A stretch of 64,000 nt of DNA from Actinomadura sp. NAK00032 (GCF_013364275.1 NZ_CP054932.1:8680001-8744000), one strand, 5' to 3'. Positions 17,063 to 26,433 are shown, counted from the first letter of the stretch. Made by a program: numbers and translations. Notes: generated by a model from the letters alone, not told the origin.

Positions 17063-17689
17063 ATGAGCAGCTTGTCCCTCGATGCCGGGGTCATCCCGCT
17101 TCCTCGGCGTTCCCGGCGGGCCGAGCCCGGATCCGACCGGGCCGAGGTCCTGAAGGCGCTGGTCCTGCGCGCCCGGGACGGCGACGCAGACGCGTTCGGC
17201 TCCCTCTACGACCACTACGTCGAACTCGTCTACCGGTACATCTACTACCGGGTCGGAACGCACTCCCTCAGCGAGGACCTGACGAGCGAGACGTTCCTGC
17301 GCGCCCTCCGCCGCATCTGCGACTTCCACTGGCAGGGCAAGGACTTCGGCGCCTGGCTGGTGACGATCGCCCGCAACCTCGTCGCCGACCACTTCAAGTC
17401 CGGCCGCTACCGGCTGGAGGTCTGCACGGCCGAGCTGATCGAGCCGGACCGCCACCACGAGGGGCCGGAGCGGACCGTCCTGGACGCGCTGACCAACCGG
17501 ACGCTGCTGCTCGCCGTCCGGCGGCTCGGATCCGAGCAGCAGGAGTGCGTCGTCCTGCGGTTCCTGCACGGCCTGTCGGTCGCCGAGACCGCGCTGGTCA
17601 TGGGCAAGAAGCCGGGCGCCATCAAGGCGCTGCAGTACCGCGCCGTCCGCTCCCTCGCCCGCATGCTCCCGGACGACCTGCGCCGCTGA
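17063..17689 (+). CDS. bldN: BldN-type ECF RNA polymerase sigma factor
   Basis: 208 residues from ATG at 17063, preceded by GAGGAG. Region 2 (LYDHYVELVYRYIYYRVG; LTSETFLRALRRI) and region 4 (LGSEQQECVVLRFLHGLSVAETALVMGK) are complete. The segments DFGAWLVTIARNLVADHFKS and AIKALQYRAVRSLARMLPDD are nearly those I recall for Streptomyces BldN (SigN), which drives aerial hyphae and chaplin/rodlin genes. Placement next to the rex-hem cluster agrees. The usual long N-terminal extension of BldN is short here, about 35 residues. The partner anti-sigma gene behind it is only a fragment. Confidence 0.85.
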   Translation: MSSLSLDAGVIPLPRRSRRAEPGSDRAEVLKALVLRARDGDADAFGSLYDHYVELVYRYIYYRVGTHSLSEDLTSETFLRALRRICDFHWQGKDFGAWLVTIARNLVADHFKSGRYRLEVCTAELIEPDRHHEGPERTVLDALTNRTLLLAVRRLGSEQQECVVLRFLHGLSVAETALVMGKKPGAIKALQYRAVRSLARMLPDDLRR

Positions 17690-17805
17690 CGCACCCCCGG
17701 CGCGCGGGGTGGGCCGTAACCCGGCCCACCCGCCGATCGTTTCTCCGGTCAGAGGCGCACGCGCGCCCGGCACACCGCAAGGGAGCGGCCGATGAGAACC
17801 GGGCT

Positions 17806-17997
17806 GTGAAGACGAGACGGGGAAGCACCATCGAGCAGGGGAACGTGCTCGCCCGGCTGCGGGCGGGCGGGGGGACGGGGCCGGATCCGCGGTTCCGCGA
17901 AGTGCTGCGTGAACGGCTGGTGGCGGCCGCGGGCGACCGGGATGAAGACTGCCGCAACCGCCGCCGGGAGGAGGGCCGCGGGGAGGCGGTTGACTAG
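17806..17997 (+). pseudogene. 63-codon remnant of a DUF5667/RsbN-like anti-sigma gene
   Basis: From a GTG at 17806 the frame reads 63 residues. The segment PDPRFREVLRERLVAAAGD resembles the N-terminal block of DUF5667 proteins, the family of RsbN, the anti-sigma factor encoded after bldN in Streptomyces. It then runs into a charged tail and stops. The membrane segment and the extracellular domain, several hundred residues in RsbN, are absent in all frames before the next gene at 18008. Either it is a decayed gene or a shortened cytosolic anti-sigma peptide. Confidence 0.5.
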
Positions 17998-18007
17998 GCT
18001 TCGCCTC

Positions 18008-18874
18008 ATGCGGCGATTCTGGCAACGCGACGTGGACCACAAGAGCGCCGGGGAGGCCGCCGCCGCGGCAGCGGCCCCGCCCGGTCCGCTGCCCGTGCCC
18101 GACCCCGCCGCCGCGGCGTTCTTCGACGTCGACAACACGATGATGCGCGGCGCGTCCATCTACTACTTCGCGCGCGGGCTCGCCGCCCGCAAGCTGTTCA
18201 CCATGCGCGACCTCGCGATGTTCGCGTTCGGGCAGGCCGCGTTCCGGCTGCGCGGCAGCGAGAACTCCGAGCACATCGGCAGCGCGAAGGAGGCCGCGCT
18301 CGCCTTCGTCGCCGGGCAGCGGGTCGACAGGATCGTCCGGCTCAGCGAGGAGATCTACGACGAGGTGATGGCCGACCGCATCTGGCACGGCACCCGCACC
18401 CTCGCCCTCCAGCACCTGGACGCGGGCCAGCAGGTCTGGCTCGTCACCGCGACGCCAGTCGAGGTCGCCCGCACGATCGCGCACCGCCTCGGCCTCACCG
18501 GCGCGCTCGGCACCGTCGCCGAGACCCGCGAGGGCGTCTACACCGGCCGGCTCGTCGGCAACCTCCTGCACGGCCCGGCCAAGTCCGAGGCCGTCCGCGC
18601 GCTCGCCGCCCGCGAGGGCCTCGACCTCGCCCGCTGCTCCGCCTACAGCGACTCGATCAACGACCTGCCGATGCTGACCGCCGTCGGCCACCCGCACGCC
18701 GTCAACCCCGACGCCGAACTGCGCGCCCACGCCCGCGACCACGGCTGGCCGATCCACGACTTCCGCACCGGCCGCAAGGTGACGATGATCGCCCTCCCCG
18801 CCGCCGCGGGCGCCGGCGCCCTGGCCGGCGGCGTCGCCGCCGGCGTGGCCCTCCGCCGCCACTACCGCACCTGA
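18008..18874 (+). CDS. HAD-superfamily IB hydrolase (SerB-like phosphatase)
   Basis: 288 residues from ATG at 18008. AFFDVDNTMMRGAS is motif I (nucleophile Asp and general acid Asp), VTATPVEVA is motif II, and AYSDSINDLPML is motif IV. An Ala/Gly-rich hydrophobic C-terminus (AGAGALAGGVAAGVALRR) may contact the membrane. HAD-IB enzymes dephosphorylate small phosphomonoesters such as phosphoserine or lysophospholipid-type substrates. The particular substrate is unknown. It starts 11 bases after the anti-sigma remnant. Confidence 0.88.
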   Translation: MRRFWQRDVDHKSAGEAAAAAAAPPGPLPVPDPAAAAFFDVDNTMMRGASIYYFARGLAARKLFTMRDLAMFAFGQAAFRLRGSENSEHIGSAKEAALAFVAGQRVDRIVRLSEEIYDEVMADRIWHGTRTLALQHLDAGQQVWLVTATPVEVARTIAHRLGLTGALGTVAETREGVYTGRLVGNLLHGPAKSEAVRALAAREGLDLARCSAYSDSINDLPMLTAVGHPHAVNPDAELRAHARDHGWPIHDFRTGRKVTMIALPAAAGAGALAGGVAAGVALRRHYRT

Positions 18875-18936
18875 CCCCCGGTCCCGGCGGAAGTCGAGAT
18901 CTATCGCGTTTTCCGGGGACGTCCTACGCTGTCTTC

Positions 18937-21900
18937 GTGGAACTGACGTTGCTGTCGCGGGTCGCCTGTCGGGGACGGGACGTCACGAGTCCCCGGGTGC
19001 TGGGGCTGCTCGCGCTGCTGGCCGCCGAGGCGCGGGGCGGTGTGTCCGTTGCGCGGCTGGTCGAAGGGCTGTGGGCGGACGGTCGTCCAGAGAACCCGGC
19101 CAAGGCGCTCCAGGTCGTGGTGTCGCGCGCGCGGTCGCAACTGGGTGCGGACGTCATCGAGAGCACGCCCGCCGGGTACCGGCTGGGGCTGGACGAATCC
19201 GAAGTGGACGCGACCGCCGTGCTGCTCGCCGCGGCGGCGAGCGCGCGTTCCGCGCGGGAGGGCGACCATGCGGCGGCGCTCGCGCACGCCGAGCAAGGGC
19301 TCGCACTGTGGGACGGGCCGCCGAAGCCGGACGAAGGAGGCGACCCCCTCTCCGTGCTGCGCGCGGAACGGGCCCCGTCCTACGGGACGCTGCGCCGTGC
19401 GCGCGCGCTGGCGCTGGCCCGGCTCGGGCGGCATCAGGAGGGCTTCGACGCGCTGCGCGTTGTCGCGGGCGAGCATCCGCGCGACGAGGAGGTCCTCGCC
19501 GAACTGCTGCGGTGCGAGGCCGCGACGGCGGGGCCGTCCGCCGCGCTGGCCCGCTACGAGACCTACCGGCGGTCGCTGCGCGACTCGCTCGGGACCGATC
19601 CGGGCGCGGCTCTGCAGGGCGTCCAGGAGGAACTGCTGCGGGACGAGGTCCCGGTGGTCCGGCGCGGTGTCGCGCACGAGCCGAACGCGCTGCTCGGACG
19701 CGACGGCGACCTCGCCGCCGTCCTGGAGCTGCTGCGCACGTCCCGCGTCACCTCGGTCGTCGGCACGGGCGGGCTCGGCAAGACGCGGCTGGCGAACGCG
19801 GTGGCGCGGGACGCGCCGCAGCGCACGGTGCACGTCGTCACGCTCGCCGGCGTCGCGCGGGACGGGGACGTGGAGGGCGAGGTCGCGTCGGTGCTCGGCG
19901 TGGGCGAGACCCGGCGGGCGCCGCGCCGCCCCGGCGGGACGCTCCCCGGGATCGTGGACGCGCTCGGCCCCGGCCCGGTCCTGCTCGTCCTGGACAACTG
20001 CGAGCACGTCGTCGACGGCGTCGCCGGCCTGGTCGGCGCGCTGGTGTCGATGACGCGGGACGTGCGGGTGCTGGCCACGAGCCGCGCGCCGCTCGGCCTG
20101 TCGTCGGAGTCGGTGTACCCGCTGCCCGCGCTCGACCTGGACGCGGCGGCCGAGCTGTTCCGGCAGCGGGCCTCGGCGGCGCGCCCCGGCGTGGGCCTGC
20201 CGTCCGGCACGGTCGAGGAGCTGTGCCGGCACCTGGACGGGCTGCCGCTCGCGGTGGAGCTGGCGGCGGCGCGCGTCCGGGTCATGTCGGTGCCGGAGAT
20301 CGCGCGCGGGCTGGACGACCGGTTCGCGCTGCTGCGCGGCAACGCCCGCGACGCGCCGTCCCGGCACCGGACGATGCACGCCGTCGTCGACTGGAGCTGG
20401 ACCCTGCTGTCGCCGTCCCGGCGGGCCGCGATGCGGGCGCTGTCGATCTTCTCCGGCGGCTTCACCCTGGACGCGGCCCGCCATCTGCTGGACGGCGACG
20501 CGCTGGACGTCCTGGAGGACCTCGTCGGCCAGTCCCTGCTCGCCGCGGCCGAGGACCGCACGGGCACGCGGTTCCTGATGCTGGAGAGCGTCCGCGAGTT
20601 CAGCGCGTCCCACCGCGAGGCCGAAGGGGAGACCGAGCGCGCGGTCGACGGGCTGCTCGCCTGGGCGCGCGAGTTCGGCGCGGCGCACCACGAGGCGCTG
20701 TTCGGGCCCGACCCCGTCGCGCCGCTGGACCGCGTCCGCGCCGAGCAGGACAACCTCCTCCAGGCGCTCCGGCACGGGCTCGCCCGGCGGGACGGCCCCG
20801 CGGTCGCGGCGGCCACGGCGGTGCTCGGCGGCCTGTGGACGCTGGAGTCCGCCTTCACCCGGATGATCACGGTGGTGGAGGAGACCTCTGGCGTGCTGAG
20901 CCGGTTCCGGCCCGGCCCGGCGAACGTCGGCGTCACCCGGACGGCGCTGGCGCTGAGCGTCCTCACCACGGTCATGCTGAAGGGGCCGCGGGTCACCCGC
21001 GCGCTCATCGCGCTGCGACGGCTCCCGCCCGCGCCGCCGGACGGCCTCGTCCGGGCGCTGGCGGTCCTGGTGGCGTCGGCGCCCGAGATCCTCGGCTCCG
21101 ACTGCGCGGCGCTCGACCGGATGCGCGACGGCGGCCAACCGCTGCTCGCGGCCCTCGCGGACTGCGTCACCGGCTACATGCGCGAGCACGAGGGCGACCT
21201 GGCGGGCGCGCTGGCCGCCACGGAGGCGATGGCGGAAGTGGCGGAGACCGCCCCTTCGCCGTGGCTGCGGCTGATCGCCCACTCGCGGCTCAGCGAACTG
21301 CTGATGCAGGTCGACCGGCCGCGAGACGCCGCGCACCACCTGCAGGTCTCGCTGGACTTCCTCGGCTGCTACGGCTGGCCCGACATGTTCGGGCTGCTGT
21401 GGTCGCTCGCGGCCGTCCACATGCACCTCGGCCGGCTCGACGACGCGGAGCGGCTCCTGGAGCAGTCCATCGCCGAGGGCCCGTACGACTCGCCGGGCAT
21501 GCCCACCTTCAGCCTCGGCGCGCGCGCGGAGATCGCCTTCGGGCGCGGCGACACCGAGACGGGCCTGCGCCTGTGGCGGGAGGCTGCGGCGTGCCTCGCG
21601 GACGAGGACATCCCCGGCCCCGCGGCCGGTCTCGACCCGTGGACGGTGGACACCCACTGCGTCGCCGTCATCGCCCACGCGCGGCGCGGGCGGCTCGACC
21701 TCGTCCAGGACCTCGCCGACGGGCTGCCCGGCAAGCTCGCCGCGCTGCTCAACGAGGCGGCACCCCAGCTGCCCGCCTCGGTGATGGGCCTGCCCATCTG
21801 CGGGGAGCTCCTGCTGGCGCTCGCCCTGACCGACGAGGACCGGACCCGCGCCGCGCGCCGGATCGCGCTGGCGGAGCGGATGCACTTCAGCCGCATCTTC

Positions 21901-22053
21901 CAGCCGACCATGTCCCCCGCGGCCGCCCGCCGCACCGCCCTCGACGCCGACGAGCCGGCGTACCGCGCCGCGGTGGCGGAGTACGCCGGCCTGTCCCGCG
22001 AGGGCCTCTGGGACGCCGCGCGGGCGCTCGCTACCGAGGCGCCTTCCGGTTGA
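18937..22053 (+). CDS. AfsR-like transcriptional regulator with BTAD and NTPase domains
   Basis: 1038 residues, GTG start. An OmpR/SARP-type winged-helix domain (about 1-88, YRLGLDESEVDA at its end) is followed by a BTAD helical domain (about 95-240). An NB-ARC/STAND ATPase follows, with Walker A GTGGLGKTRL (about 275-284) and Walker B VLLVLDNCEHVVD. A long helical C-terminus resembles TPR-type repeats. Such proteins are ATP-dependent activators of secondary metabolism or transport genes. Its last 23 bases overlap the end of the convergent ABC permease gene, which it could regulate. Confidence 0.88.
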   Translation: MELTLLSRVACRGRDVTSPRVLGLLALLAAEARGGVSVARLVEGLWADGRPENPAKALQVVVSRARSQLGADVIESTPAGYRLGLDESEVDATAVLLAAAASARSAREGDHAAALAHAEQGLALWDGPPKPDEGGDPLSVLRAERAPSYGTLRRARALALARLGRHQEGFDALRVVAGEHPRDEEVLAELLRCEAATAGPSAALARYETYRRSLRDSLGTDPGAALQGVQEELLRDEVPVVRRGVAHEPNALLGRDGDLAAVLELLRTSRVTSVVGTGGLGKTRLANAVARDAPQRTVHVVTLAGVARDGDVEGEVASVLGVGETRRAPRRPGGTLPGIVDALGPGPVLLVLDNCEHVVDGVAGLVGALVSMTRDVRVLATSRAPLGLSSESVYPLPALDLDAAAELFRQRASAARPGVGLPSGTVEELCRHLDGLPLAVELAAARVRVMSVPEIARGLDDRFALLRGNARDAPSRHRTMHAVVDWSWTLLSPSRRAAMRALSIFSGGFTLDAARHLLDGDALDVLEDLVGQSLLAAAEDRTGTRFLMLESVREFSASHREAEGETERAVDGLLAWAREFGAAHHEALFGPDPVAPLDRVRAEQDNLLQALRHGLARRDGPAVAAATAVLGGLWTLESAFTRMITVVEETSGVLSRFRPGPANVGVTRTALALSVLTTVMLKGPRVTRALIALRRLPPAPPDGLVRALAVLVASAPEILGSDCAALDRMRDGGQPLLAALADCVTGYMREHEGDLAGALAATEAMAEVAETAPSPWLRLIAHSRLSELLMQVDRPRDAAHHLQVSLDFLGCYGWPDMFGLLWSLAAVHMHLGRLDDAERLLEQSIAEGPYDSPGMPTFSLGARAEIAFGRGDTETGLRLWREAAACLADEDIPGPAAGLDPWTVDTHCVAVIAHARRGRLDLVQDLADGLPGKLAALLNEAAPQLPASVMGLPICGELLLALALTDEDRTRAARRIALAERMHFSRIFQPTMSPAAARRTALDADEPAYRAAVAEYAGLSREGLWDAARALATEAPSG

Positions 22054-22816
22054 ACAGCACCTTCGACGTCGCGTAGCCGACGACGGCGAGCCCCGCGCAC
22101 CAGGCGGCGGCGGCCACCGCGTCGGTCCCGTCCGGCGACGTGACCAGCAGGCCGCGCAGCGTCTCGTTGATCGGCGTGAACGGCTGGTACTCGGCGAACC
22201 ACCGCACCCCGGCCGGCATCGCCTCCGGCGGGACGATCGCGCTGCCGAAGAACGGCAGGAACTGCACGATCATCGGCGTGTTGCTCGCGCCCTCGGGGTT
22301 CTTCGCCAGCAGCCCCATCATGACGCCCACCCAGGTCAGCGCGAACGTGAGCGCCGCCAGCAGCCCGGCCGCGGCGAGCCAGTCCAGGACGCTCCCGCTC
22401 GCCCGGAACCCCATGGCGACGGCCACGCCGATGACCGCCGCCGTGCTGAGCAGCGTCTGGATCATGCTGCCGATCACATGGCCGGTCAGCAGGGACGCCC
22501 GCGCTATGCCGAGCGTCCGGAACCGGTCCACGATGCCCTCGGTCATGTCGACGCACACCGAGACCGACGTCTGCAGGCACCCGGACGCGATCCCCATCAG
22601 GATGATCCCCGGTGCCACGTAGTTGATGTAGTCGCCCTTGGCCGGGCCGCCGACCCCGTCCCCGAGCACGTTCCCGAACACGCCGACGAACAGCAGCATG
22701 ATGAAGATCGGCATCATCATGCCCGCGAGCGTCAGGGACGGGTAGCGCAGCGCGTGCCGCAGGTTGCGGCGCAGCATCGTCGCGGAGTCCGTCATCGCCA
22801 GTGCGAGCGCGCTCAT
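22031..22816 (-). CDS. ABC-2 type transporter permease (DrrB-like)
   Basis: 261 residues from ATG at 22816. Six hydrophobic segments are seen, with the ABC-2 permease layout and a conserved block ending FLPFFGSAIVPPEAMPAGVRW. It resembles DrrB-type drug-export permeases. The start overlaps the stop of the ATPase gene (ATGA), so the two form an exporter operon. The 3' end overlaps the convergent AfsR-like gene by 23 bases. Confidence 0.88.
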   Translation of the reverse strand: MSALALAMTDSATMLRRNLRHALRYPSLTLAGMMMPIFIMLLFVGVFGNVLGDGVGGPAKGDYINYVAPGIILMGIASGCLQTSVSVCVDMTEGIVDRFRTLGIARASLLTGHVIGSMIQTLLSTAAVIGVAVAMGFRASGSVLDWLAAAGLLAALTFALTWVGVMMGLLAKNPEGASNTPMIVQFLPFFGSAIVPPEAMPAGVRWFAEYQPFTPINETLRGLLVTSPDGTDAVAAAAWCAGLAVVGYATSKVLFNRKAPR

Positions 22817-23799
22817 CGTGCGACCTCCTCCTTCTGCTCCCTCTGCTCCCGCTGCTCCTTCCGCTCCTCCTGGCCGGTGAGGGCGAGGAACACGTCGTCC
22901 AGGTCGGGCGTGTGCACCGACAGCTCGTCGACCTCGACGGCCGCGTCCTCCAGCCGCCCGAGCAGCGCCCGCAGCGACCGGACGCCGCCGTCGCTCGGCA
23001 CCTGCAGGGCGAGCGCGTCGTCGTCCCGCGCGGCCTCGCCGAGCACGCGCGCCGCCGCGTCCAGCTCGCCCGGCCCGGCGAACCGCAGCCGGACGTGCCC
23101 GCCCGGGACCAGGCGCTTGAGCTCCTCGGACGTCCCCTCGGCGACGATCCGGCCGCCGTCCAGCACCGCGATGCGGTCGGCGAGCTGGTCGGCCTCGTCC
23201 AGGTACTGCGTGGTCAGGAAGATCGTCACGCCGCCGCGCACCAGGCCGCGGACGATCTCCCAGGTCGTCCGCCGGCTGCGCGGGTCGAGCCCGGTCGTCG
23301 GCTCGTCCAGGAAGATGATCTGCGGGCTCCCGATCAGTGTCATCGCGATGTCGAGCCGCCGCCGCATCCCGCCCGAATAGGTGGCGACCGTCCGCTTGCC
23401 GGCCTCCACCAGGTCGAACCGCTCCAGCAACTCGTCGGCGACCCGCCGCCCGGCGGCCTTCCCCAGATGGTGGAGGTCCGCCATCAGGATCAGGTTCTCC
23501 CGGCCGGTGAGCAGCCCGTCCACCGCCGCGTACTGCCCCGTGACGCCGATCGCCTTGCGCACCCCGTCGGGGTTCCGCATGAGATCGCACCCGGCGACGC
23601 GCGCCTGGCCCCCGTCCGCCGGGATCAGCGTCGACAGGATCCGCACGGCCGTCGTCTTCCCCGCCCCGTTCGGCCCGAGCAACGCGAACACCGTCCCCCG
23701 CGCCACCTCGAGGTCCAGCCCGTCCAGGACGGCCTTCTCCCCGAACGCCTTCCGCAGCCCGACCGCCGAGATGGCCGTCTGCCTCGCCTCTATCTCCAT
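22813..23799 (-). CDS. ABC transporter ATP-binding protein (DrrA-like)
   Basis: 328 residues from ATG at 23799. Walker A GPNGAGKTT, signature TYSGGMRRRLDIAM, Walker B IIFLDEPTTGLDPRSR and the H-loop region are present. The C-terminal extension (HVRLRFAGPGELDAAARVL; SVHTPDLDDVFLALTG) is that of DrrA/daunorubicin-resistance ATPases, which power export with a two-gene ABC-2 system. An in-frame start ten codons upstream is possible. The exported compound is unknown, and no biosynthetic cluster is visible in the window. Confidence 0.92.
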   Translation of the reverse strand: MEIEARQTAISAVGLRKAFGEKAVLDGLDLEVARGTVFALLGPNGAGKTTAVRILSTLIPADGGQARVAGCDLMRNPDGVRKAIGVTGQYAAVDGLLTGRENLILMADLHHLGKAAGRRVADELLERFDLVEAGKRTVATYSGGMRRRLDIAMTLIGSPQIIFLDEPTTGLDPRSRRTTWEIVRGLVRGGVTIFLTTQYLDEADQLADRIAVLDGGRIVAEGTSEELKRLVPGGHVRLRFAGPGELDAAARVLGEAARDDDALALQVPSDGGVRSLRALLGRLEDAAVEVDELSVHTPDLDDVFLALTGQEERKEQREQREQKEEVAR

Positions 23800-23899
23800 G
23801 CGGAGAACACTGGGGCCCGCCGCCTTCAACCCGCTTTCACCCCGGCTTCACCGGGTTTCGTGACCCGGCGCCCGTGAGCGCCGCATCACTCGCCCGCCG

Positions 23900-24943
23900 C
23901 TAACCGACCGTGCCGAGCGGGTAGTCCGGGACGGTGTTCGTCCAGCCGTAGGAGACGATCGCGCGGTAGCCCGTCACTGTCGCGGGCTTGCGGACGTCCT
24001 CTTGCGCGAGCATCCGCCCGGTCGCCGGGTCGATCACCAGCCACTCCTCGCCCTTGCCGCCGTCGGCGACCGGGCGGGCGATCGCCGTCCCCTTCCGGCC
24101 GAGCGGGTCGGTGACCTGACCGACGACGCGGAGGCCCGGATCGGTGGCGAGCAGCCGGTACATCGCGCCCAGCGTCTTCGGCGACGCGGGCGTGGTGCCG
24201 ATCTTCTGCGCGTTGGAGAAGAGCCATTCCGCCGGGTCGACCGGGCCGCCCTCGGCCTTCACCAACCGCTTGAGCGCCTGCGCCAGGAAGATCTTGAGGT
24301 CCTCCGGGTCCTCCGGGAGCCGGCGCACGTCCGGCGGCGTGAGGCTGCCCCACTCCTGCAGGCGGAACGCGTGCCCGCCCGGCACCTTGACCTTCGTCCA
24401 GCCGGTCGGAGGGCTGTCGGTGGTGCGCTCCGGCCGCGGCTTGCCGCCGTCGTCGATGACCTTCGGCCCGCCGTGCGGCGCGGGGCCGAGGTAGCGGCTG
24501 CCGAGGCTGCGGGTCGCGGACCACGCCTCGCGGCCGGGCCCGGCGTCCCACCACCCCGTCTGCGAGGTGTGGTCGAAGATGCCCGTGCCCAGGATCACCT
24601 TGATGCGCTCCTGCGACACCACGTGCCAGTACTTCCCCCTGGTCAGCGGCGACCGCTCGACCGTCGACGCCGCCGAGAGCAGCACGGTCCGGGCCGACAT
24701 CGGGGCCGTCTCGTCGGGTGCGCGGACGGCGGTGCCCGACGACATCCCGACCGCGATGGCGGTCACCCCGGCGACCGTCCCAGCGGCCAGCACCGGAGCC
24801 GCGATCCGCCACCGCGGCATCGAGAACCGGGGCGCCCGCCTGCGCGACCGCACCTCCCGCTCCAGCCGCGCACGTCCTTCCTCGACCGACCGCCGCGACG
24901 GCTGCTCGTCGAGCAGCGTGCCGATCATCCGCATTTCGTCCAT
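23900..24943 (-). CDS. CU044_5270-family membrane-anchored protein
   Basis: 347 residues beginning MDEMRMIGTLLDEQPS, with one transmembrane segment (about 47-67, IAAPVLAAGTVAGVTAIAVG) and a large extracellular domain. This matches the CU044_5270 family, which in actinomycetes is regularly encoded directly after an ECF sigma factor. The short cytosolic N-terminus could bind that sigma factor as an anti-sigma, but this is not shown. It begins two bases after the sigma stop codon. Confidence 0.85.
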   Translation of the reverse strand: MDEMRMIGTLLDEQPSRRSVEEGRARLEREVRSRRRAPRFSMPRWRIAAPVLAAGTVAGVTAIAVGMSSGTAVRAPDETAPMSARTVLLSAASTVERSPLTRGKYWHVVSQERIKVILGTGIFDHTSQTGWWDAGPGREAWSATRSLGSRYLGPAPHGGPKVIDDGGKPRPERTTDSPPTGWTKVKVPGGHAFRLQEWGSLTPPDVRRLPEDPEDLKIFLAQALKRLVKAEGGPVDPAEWLFSNAQKIGTTPASPKTLGAMYRLLATDPGLRVVGQVTDPLGRKGTAIARPVADGGKGEEWLVIDPATGRMLAQEDVRKPATVTGYRAIVSYGWTNTVPDYPLGTVG

Positions 24944-24945
24944 CG

Positions 24946-25563
24946 CTACAGACCTTCCAGTTCGAGGGCGGCGCGCAGCTTGCGGCGCGCGCGGTTGAGA
25001 CGGGAGCCGACCGTGCCGTACGGGATGCCGAGCGCGGCCGCGACCTCGTCGTGGCCGAGCCCGCTCAACGCCACGAGCAGCACGACATCGCGCTCCTTCG
25101 CCGACAGCGCGGCGAGCGCCCGGGCCAGCTGCGGCTGGAGCCCCTCAGCCGTCACCCATGTGACGACCCGCTCCTCGTGGCTGCCGACGGCGGGATCGGC
25201 GCCGACCCTGGCGAGTGCCTGGTAGCGGCGGGTCTCGGTGCGGCGGTGCTGCGACACGAGCTTCGTCGCGATCCCGAAGAGCCAGGACCGCAACGTGCCC
25301 TTGCCCTGGTCGAAGCTCTTGCGCCGCCGGAACGCGACCAGGAAGGTCTCGGCGGCGATGTCGTCGGCCGGCTGCGAGCCGAGACGGCCGGCGACGTAGC
25401 GGTAGATGACCGTGTAATGACGGTCGTAGACGGCGGTGAACCGCTCGGGATCGCGCAACGACTCGCTGATGAGCCGCGCGTCCTCCGCGTTCACCGCCCG
25501 ATGCGCCGCTCCGGGCTCCGACGTCCTGTCGTCGTCGGGCGGCGCATCCACGGGGTAGGCCAT
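24946..25563 (-). CDS. ECF RNA polymerase sigma factor
   Basis: 205 residues with ATG at 25563 and GGAGGG upstream. Region 2 (FTAVYDRHYTVIYRYVAGRLG; IAAETFLVAFRRR) and region 4 (LAALSAKERDVVLLVALSGLGHDEVAAALG; GTVGSRLNRARRKL) are complete. It is paired with the CU044_5270 protein that follows, a standard ECF/partner module for envelope-related signals. The target promoters cannot be read here. Confidence 0.92.
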   Translation of the reverse strand: MAYPVDAPPDDDRTSEPGAAHRAVNAEDARLISESLRDPERFTAVYDRHYTVIYRYVAGRLGSQPADDIAAETFLVAFRRRKSFDQGKGTLRSWLFGIATKLVSQHRRTETRRYQALARVGADPAVGSHEERVVTWVTAEGLQPQLARALAALSAKERDVVLLVALSGLGHDEVAAALGIPYGTVGSRLNRARRKLRAALELEGL

Positions 25564-25678
25564 GGGGGGAACCCTCCGGGATCATGTATCCGGCTGTCAC
25601 CCAGACTCCGCCGCATCCCCCGATCCCTTTCGCTCTCCCGCACCCCGGTTCCAGGACGGCCGCCGCTAAGATCACGCC

Positions 25679-26098
25679 GTGGGCGCCTTCTCCGACCACT
25701 ACGGGACGCGCAGCCTCACCTTCACCAAGATCGTCCTCACCTCTGAGGACGCCGGCGTGATCGCTCGCCTCCGCGTCCCCCGGCACCCCGACCAGGTGGA
25801 CAGACTCACCTTCACCGAGGAGGGCCTCGACGGTCCGTCCCCCGCGAAGGTCAGCGCCGCCGACGACCTGGACCGCATGTCCTTCACCCTCCAGGACGTG
25901 CCCGCGCTCGAGGACGTCGTGAAGATGGTCGACACGGCCCTGGCCAAGACGAAGTACGAAGACGGCCACGTCGAAACGATCGCCGTGACCCGGACCGGCT
26001 CCGTCCCGGAGATCAGCGTCGCCGTCTCGTCCCCCCGCGCGGACGCCGTGGTGACCTTCAAGGCGGACGGGCGCTTCACCAAGGTGACCCGGGCATGA
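25679..26098 (+). CDS. hypothetical protein
   Basis: 139 residues, GTG start. No recognised family. The protein is mostly beta-strand in appearance (LTFTKIVLTS; VTRTGSVPEISVAVSS; VVTFKADGRFTKVTRA), soluble, with no signal peptide. It overlaps the following membrane-protein gene by four bases (ATGA), so they are translated together and may act together. Confidence 0.65.
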   Translation: MGAFSDHYGTRSLTFTKIVLTSEDAGVIARLRVPRHPDQVDRLTFTEEGLDGPSPAKVSAADDLDRMSFTLQDVPALEDVVKMVDTALAKTKYEDGHVETIAVTRTGSVPEISVAVSSPRADAVVTFKADGRFTKVTRA

Positions 26099-26433
26099 GC
26101 CCCCGTCGCGCCGCACTCGTCACGCTGGCCGCCATGGTGCCCATCACCGCAGTGCTGACGCTCGTAAGCAGCAGCCTCGTGCCGATCCAGGTCAGTCTCA
26201 CGGCGCGGTGGCTGTGCGACGCGCCCTACACCGATCCGTTCGTCGTCTCCGACCGGGTCGGCAAAGGCACCAACTACACGCTGTACTGCACGGGTTCGCG
26301 CGGCGAGCGCCAGAACGCCGGCTGGATGGACCCGTTCCTGATCACGTGGGCCGTGTACTACCTGATCCTAAGCCCGATCACCAGCCTGACCGTCCTCTTC
26401 CGCAAAGCCCTCTACCGGACGGGGAACGAGTAG
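26095..26433 (+). CDS. hypothetical two-helix membrane protein
   Basis: 112 residues with hydrophobic helices at about 6-28 and 80-104 (WAVYYLILSPITSLTVLF). A ~50-residue extracytoplasmic loop lies between them and has three cysteines. No family is recognised. It is coupled to the preceding hypothetical gene by an ATGA overlap. Confidence 0.65.
   Translation: MSPRRAALVTLAAMVPITAVLTLVSSSLVPIQVSLTARWLCDAPYTDPFVVSDRVGKGTNYTLYCTGSRGERQNAGWMDPFLITWAVYYLILSPITSLTVLFRKALYRTGNE

Noticed and set aside
15608..18862. 1084-codon minus-strand frame opposite bldN and the HAD gene
   Set aside because: A high-GC mirror frame with no domain. The membrane/ABM, bldN and HAD genes explain the region.
18901..21885. 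994-codon minus-strand frame opposite the AfsR-like gene
   Set aside because: Antisense mirror of a well-supported gene, Arg/Gln-rich and without domains.
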